Origin: Chloroflexota bacterium
GTDB taxonomy: Bacteria > Chloroflexota > Anaerolineae > Anaerolineales > UBA4823
DNA: 11,365 bases
Direction of reading: 5' to 3'
Assembly (NCBI GenBank): GCA_012798185.1
Contig: JAAZNS010000252.1
Coordinates: forward strand, 1 to 11,365
The notes beneath the pieces are model-generated. The model had not been told where the DNA came from and did not search any database. It saw only the letters and a list, made by a program, of their open reading frames with translations. The position numbers and the translations under genes are program-made. Shown here in pieces: positions 7,905 through 11,365 of this stretch; the first letter of the stretch is position 1, and every line of letters starts with the position of its first letter.

Positions 7905-8200
7905 TGAAAATTCTGTGTTATATTTCCATTTTAGTGAATAGGTGCATGGTTGAAATAAATCTTAAAATCAAAAATACAAAAATAATAGCAGGATACAAAA
8001 TAATTGCAATAGTATATCATCGATATAGGAAAAAAGTACCTAACACTATTAAAAGCTGATATATTGTGGAAGAATAATCACTGCCGCGTCTTCGTTTTCC
8101 CTGATCGAAAGACTAGTACCAGAGTTATATCCAGCAATCAGACAGCTGACCGTTGATTTTTAGTTCGAGACTTAGCATCGTTTAGTCGGTATTTGGAAAT
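7905..8200. other. AT-rich divergent intergenic region
   Basis: This stretch separates the start of the peptidase gene (minus) from the methyltransferase remnant (plus). It should contain the peptidase promoter. TATAAC on the minus strand lies about 15 bases before the peptidase ATG but has no good -35 partner. No coding signature, repeat or RNA gene is visible. Confidence 0.4.
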
Positions 8201-8969
8201 GTGAGCTTTCATATGCCTCGTCGTATCGAAACTACCGCCTCTCGTACTGCTAAAATGACCTGCCTTTCCAGGGCAGCCTCATTTATGGAAACAAATCCAA
8301 GTTACCGCAGCGACGATTCGATTGCCCCGTTATTGCTCCCGGATTTTTTACGGCTCTTGTATCATTTTTCTGCGATCCGCAACACCATCACTCGTAAAAT
8401 AGCGCCTCTTGGTATTTATGAATATGTCATTGCACGGACGAAATATATCGACGATGTATTTATGCGAGCCTTGGTGGAGCAATTCGACCAGATCTTGATC
8501 TTTGGCGCAGGTTTCGATACGCGCGCTTTGCGATTCCAAAACACAGCACAAAACACCCGCCTGTTTGAGTTGGATGTCCCAACAACCCAGCTAGCCAAGA
8601 TTAGGCAATATCATCATCGGGGATTGACCATTCCCGCCAATTTAACCTTTATTGCCATCGATTTCGATAAAGATTCGCTTTCCGGTAAATTGGATGAAGA
8701 TGGCTTTCGGAAAAGCCAACGCTGTTTATTCATCCTGGAGGGGTTGTTGATGTATTTACAGCCCGACTCAGTAAGAATGACTTTGCGCACCATTCAAGAA
8801 TATGCCGGAAAAGGCCGCTCTTGAGCCATTTTTAGCCGAATTCGAATTCAACATCATTGATCAAAAAGACGCCACGGCATTGGAAAAAGCTTTTTTTATC
8901 GATGCAAGCGGGAAGTTAACAGGAAAAGTCAATGGCACCCATTGCCTTGTAACTGCTGTAAAATTATGA
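8201..8969 (+). pseudogene. LCM/TIGR00027-type SAM methyltransferase, broken by internal deletion and frameshift
   Basis: The first open part (8201-8824, GTG start; ATG at 8213 is an alternative) gives 207 residues of a leucine-carboxyl-methyltransferase-like protein. It shows SRTAKMTCLSRAASF (14-28), the SAM-binding loop IFGAGFDTRA (100-109), ELDVP (123-127), IAIDF (151-155) and ILEGLLMYL (178-186). It stops at TGA 8822-8824. From about 8802, the third frame carries the family's C-terminal end: ALEPFLAEFEFNIIDQ, then ALEKAFFID, ending in VNGTHCLVTAVKL with TGA at 8967-8969. The middle block normally found between these parts (VFDY, then a Gly-Glu-rich stretch ending near FGIE) is missing, which I estimate at about 40-50 codons. 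A deletion whose length is not a multiple of three explains both the gap and the frame change. An intact member would methylate a small substrate or polyketide-type acid; substrates are mostly unknown. Confidence 0.85.
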
Positions 8970-9107
8970 AAGGAGAAATTCGCACGAGTAAAAACGCAAT
9001 CATCGTTGTTGTTGACCTAAAGGATATTGTCAATAAATCATTTGCCATATCCTGATCATTCTTGATAATCCCCATACCCGATATTCGCTCTTGCAATGGA
9101 GTCCACC

Positions 9108-9941
9108 ATGAACACTGCCCCGAAAACTGTCGTTATCACCGGCGCATCCACAGGCATAGGCGTGGAAGCCGCGCTCTATTTTTTTGAACGCGACTGGAAT
9201 ACCATTGCCACCCTGCGCCACCCTGAAAAACGACGCACCCTTTTACACGAACGAGGTTTGCCTGATCTGCTGCATCTAGATGTAACCGATCCGGCTTCTA
9301 TACAGCCTGTCATACAATATGCCCTGGATAAATACCAGAAGATCGATGTATTGGTAAACAACGCCGGCTATGCTGTGTTTGGGCCTTTTGAGGCTGTCAG
9401 TCAGCAGCAGCTCACCCGCCAGTTCGATACCAATGTTTTTGGATTAATGGAGATCACCCGTCAGATATTGCCGGTATTCCGCCAGCAGAAACGCGGTGTA
9501 CTGATCAATGTCGCTTCTATGGGCGGGCGGATTGGCTTCCCGCTCTACAGTCTTTATAACGCTACCAAGTGGGCGGTGGAAGGTTTCACCGAATCGTTGC
9601 AATACGAATTGAAGCCGCTTAATATTAAAGTCAAGCTAATCGAACCGGGTGTCATCAAAACAGATTTCTATGAACGCTCGCTGGACACCACTGACAACAT
9701 CGGCTGGGCGGAACCTTATGGCGCAATCATCCAACGCGGCAAGAAATGGGATGCTGAATTTGCCATGCGCAAAGGCACCGAACCGAAGGAGGTAGCAAAG
9801 GTCATCTATAAGGCAGCCACCGATAAGACCAATCGTCTGCGCTACATAGTGGGCAGCGATGCTCGCCAGGTTTCGTTCATCCGCCGCATATTACCCGAAA
9901 GCCTGTTTTATCGTATATTGGAAAGAGCAGTGTTGGATTAA
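9108..9941 (+). CDS. Short-chain dehydrogenase/reductase (classical SDR)
   Basis: This is a 277-residue Rossmann-fold oxidoreductase, complete in length. The cofactor motif TGASTGIG is at 11-18, D59 lies in HLDVTD, and NNAG is at 84-87. The catalytic tetrad is N109 (TNVFG), S137 (VASMGG), Y150 and K154 (YNATK), followed by EPG at 179-181. R37 after the second strand (TLRHPEKRR), with no acidic residue there, suggests NADPH rather than NADH. I chose ATG at 9108 because GGAG at 9098-9101 is 6 bases upstream; the in-frame ATG at 9096 would overlap that site. It is the only clearly intact gene in the right third of the window. The substrate is unknown; sterol-like, retinol-like or sugar-like alcohols are all acted on by this class. 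Confidence 0.93.
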   Translation: MNTAPKTVVITGASTGIGVEAALYFFERDWNTIATLRHPEKRRTLLHERGLPDLLHLDVTDPASIQPVIQYALDKYQKIDVLVNNAGYAVFGPFEAVSQQQLTRQFDTNVFGLMEITRQILPVFRQQKRGVLINVASMGGRIGFPLYSLYNATKWAVEGFTESLQYELKPLNIKVKLIEPGVIKTDFYERSLDTTDNIGWAEPYGAIIQRGKKWDAEFAMRKGTEPKEVAKVIYKAATDKTNRLRYIVGSDARQVSFIRRILPESLFYRILERAVLD

Positions 9942-9970
9942 TATTTTAAACAAGTTTGGTTGATTTTTCG

Positions 9971-10570
9971 ATGTCAACCAGTAAGTATAGAATAATGACC
10001 TCTATTCAGTGGCTTAATGATTATTTTCGCAAGCTCCAAACTCAAGAAAAATATTCCGGCGTGGTATTGATAACCCAGGGTAGCAGGAAATTATTTTCGG
10101 GAGCGTATGGTTATGCCAGCCGAGCTTGGAAGATTAATAACACCCTACAAACGCGTTTTGATACCGCTTCGGTGACCAAACTTTTCACGGCAATTGCCAC
10201 CTTGCAGCTGATCGACCAGGGACATTTCACCCTAGAAACGCCGGTGATCGATTTCCTCGGCATTACCGATACTGCTATATCCAAAGCAGTGAATGTGTTT
10301 CACCTGCTGACCCACTCCTCCGGGATTGGCGATGACGCTGAAGAAGAGAACAACGAAAGTTACGAGGATTTATGGAAAGATAAACCCAATTATTCGGTTA
10401 AAACTACCTCTGATTTTCTCCCTCAATTTATCCATAAGCCGCCTAATTTTCCGTCCGCGCAAGCCTGCCGCTATAACAATTATGGTTATATCCTGCTGGG
10501 GTTGATGGTCGAAAAAGTGAGTGGTCTGGATTACCGTGCTTATGTGAAGGAGCAATTCTTCAATAGGTGA
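9971..10570 (+). pseudogene. Class C beta-lactamase-like serine hydrolase, C-terminal part missing
   Basis: About 200 residues of a serine beta-lactamase/penicillin-binding-protein-like hydrolase are present. Numbered from an upstream TTG at 9956, the SxxK motif is S72-V-T-K75 (DTASVTKLFTA). Typical features follow: TLETPVIDFL, HLLTHSSGI, and the YxN motif Y173-N-N175 (CRYNNYGYILLGLMVE). The frame stops at TGA 10568-10570, just after DYRAYVKEQFFNR. In full-length members this point is followed by a PLGM-type segment and roughly 150 or more further residues with the HxG/KTG motif. None of that is found downstream in any frame, so the protein lacks its third active-site motif and is probably inactive. 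The start is uncertain (TTG 9956, ATG 9971 or ATG 9995), and none has a strong ribosome site. It begins 29 bases after the SDR gene. Confidence 0.8.
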
Positions 10571-10572
10571 TA

Positions 10573-10998
10573 ATGTTTAACCGAAATTTTCGTTTATTTA
10601 TTCAATTTCTGAACGAGAACCAGGTGCGTTATCTGGTTGTGGGCAGCTATGCCGCTACCTTGCATGGTTTCCCGCGTCGGCTGAAAAACCTAGAAATCTG
10701 GGTCGAAGCCTCACCGGGAAATGCCAGGCGTATGGCTGCGGTAATAGAAAAATTGGGTTTAGTGTCATTGAGCCTCGAAGAGAGCGATTTTCAATTAGAA
10801 GATCGCATTATTCAAATTGATTTTTCGCCGAAATGCCGCGCTATTCTTAACACACTGAATGAAATCGAATTTGGCGCTTGCTTCGAAAAGCGTGTGCAAA
10901 AGAAAGCCGATGAAATGACCGTGGATGTTATTCCCTTAGAGCATTTGCGGATCAATAAATCCAACCTTTGGGTGGTTACCGGTTTGGGCAGAAGGTAA
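10573..10998 (+). CDS. Nucleotidyltransferase-fold protein with degraded active site
   Basis: This 141-residue protein (from ATG 10573; GTG 10567 would add two) resembles the small nucleotidyltransferases that begin with an FLxxLNExxVRYLVVGGYA motif. Seen here are FIQFLNENQVRYLVVGSYA, LHGFPRR, WVEASPGNARRMAAVIEKLG and VIPLEHLRINK. The family's catalytic pair D-x-D after HGxPR is replaced by N-L-E (N41 and E43, counting from the GTG). The third carboxylate, usually in an R-I-D segment, reads R-A-I (91-93). The C-terminus ends at GLGRR, where relatives continue with a DLADxE-type segment. The protein is therefore probably not an active enzyme and may be a decaying gene, though an ancestral non-catalytic role such as an antitoxin-like partner is possible. 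It starts 2 bases after the hydrolase stop; via the GTG they would overlap by four bases. No toxin partner is visible. Confidence 0.72.
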   Translation: MFNRNFRLFIQFLNENQVRYLVVGSYAATLHGFPRRLKNLEIWVEASPGNARRMAAVIEKLGLVSLSLEESDFQLEDRIIQIDFSPKCRAILNTLNEIEFGACFEKRVQKKADEMTVDVIPLEHLRINKSNLWVVTGLGRR

Positions 10999-11086
10999 AA
11001 AATCACGATTGAAAGCTGAAAAAAGGGAACAGATACTTATATCCCGCAATTCACTGCTTCGGTAATAAAGGGGCTCGATTTTATGA

Positions 11087-11195
11087 TTGGATTATTTGAA
11101 ATTCTTCCAATCCAAATATTATGGTTATGCTGTTGGGGTGCATGGTTATCCACGATATCAAAGACCTGGGTAAATGGGATCAAGTCGTCGCCCCA
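11087..11195 (+). pseudogene. Possible second nucleotidyltransferase remnant (frameshifted)
   Basis: One frame (11087-11173) reads LDYLKFFQSKYYGYAVGVHG, then YPRYQ, then stop. The segment GYAVGVHGYPRY is nearly the family signature GGYAVALHGYPRY that also appears, diverged, in the preceding gene (GSYAATLHGFPRR). Directly overlapping in another frame, 11160-11195 reads KDLGKWDQVVAP, which resembles the next family block (TKDLDIWV). One single-base shift at about 11158-11162 would join them. No other part of the gene is recognisable. It is best explained as a scrap of a related gene, but the evidence is only about 20 residues. Confidence 0.4.
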
Positions 11196-11276
11196 TAATG
11201 CATGCTGAATGATTTGTTAAAAAACCAGAACAAGAATGTAAAAGGGGCTATCCTTTGAATAGTCTATTGACCTGAG

Positions 11277-11322
11277 TGAAGCAAAGAGCCTATTTATTAT
11301 TTAGATGTTTTGCTTTGCTTCA
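11277..11322. repeat. Perfect 10-bp inverted repeat near the right edge
   Basis: TGAAGCAAAG (11277-11286) and CTTTGCTTCA (11313-11322) are exact reverse complements separated by 26 AT-rich bases. There is no T-run after the second arm and the loop is long, so an intrinsic terminator is unlikely. A protein-binding site, a relic of a mobile element end or a small structured RNA are possible. Confidence 0.5.
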
Positions 11323-11343
11323 TGCAACACATTTCGTGCAACA
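11323..11343. repeat. 7-bp direct repeat adjoining the inverted repeat
   Basis: TGCAACA occurs at 11323-11329 and 11337-11343, spaced 14 bases start to start, immediately after the right arm of the inverted repeat. Together they form a compact cluster of short repeats just before the window ends. The function is unknown. Confidence 0.35.
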
Positions 11344-11365
11344 TGACATTTTTGACTTTTTAGAC

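Noticed and set aside
8966..9055. A 29-codon frame starting at ATG 8966, overlapping the methyltransferase stop as ATGA and reading KNAIIVVVDLKDIV.
   Set aside because: It has no ribosome site of its own and no recognisable domain. It could be the start of another decayed gene, but it is too short to support a call.
9971..10998. Toxin-antitoxin or defence system formed by the truncated hydrolase and the nucleotidyltransferase.
   Set aside because: The upstream partner is a beta-lactamase-fold fragment, not a HEPN or other toxin, and the nucleotidyltransferase active site is lost. Decay explains the pair better.

Overview
The window looks like chromosomal DNA of a free-living bacterium, most likely a member of the Chloroflexota (Anaerolineae-like). 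I infer this from two large secreted proteins with the Chloroflexota style: a glycine-rich beta-helix protein and a C39-like peptidase with several accessory domains. Both end in a short hydrophobic 'LP' tail. Moderate GC, loose gene packing and frequent changes of strand also fit. The taxon is an inference, since no rRNA or marker gene is present.

Layout. Positions 1-374 hold the 3' end of a VOC/glyoxalase-fold gene. Positions 516-1271 encode a full-length CutC-family protein, convergent with a single-domain response regulator (1653 to 1285, minus). A gene-free AT-rich stretch of about 580 bases follows. Positions 2236-4308 encode a secreted right-handed beta-helix protein, followed by a HemG-like flavodoxin (4429-4944) and a GNAT acetyltransferase (5033-5656). 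The acetyltransferase is convergent with a large secreted cysteine peptidase (7904 to 5685, minus).

The right third (about 8200-11365) looks like a zone of gene decay. It holds an LCM/TIGR00027-type methyltransferase with an internal deletion and frameshift, and an intact short-chain dehydrogenase (9108-9941). Next come a class C beta-lactamase-like serine hydrolase that stops about halfway, and a nucleotidyltransferase-fold protein that has lost its catalytic carboxylates and is short at the C-terminus. A frameshifted scrap that resembles the same nucleotidyltransferase family comes after these. The window ends with a 10-bp perfect inverted repeat and a short direct repeat.

The genes do not form one pathway. 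The real links are local: the two secreted proteins may share an export or sorting route through their C-terminal tails, and the hydrolase and nucleotidyltransferase reading frames abut. I found no CRISPR array, tRNA, rRNA, transposase or complete defence system. I do not see a convincing new multi-gene system. The observations most worth checking are the shared C-terminal tail, the catalytically defective nucleotidyltransferase with its nearby fragment, and the clustered gene decay.
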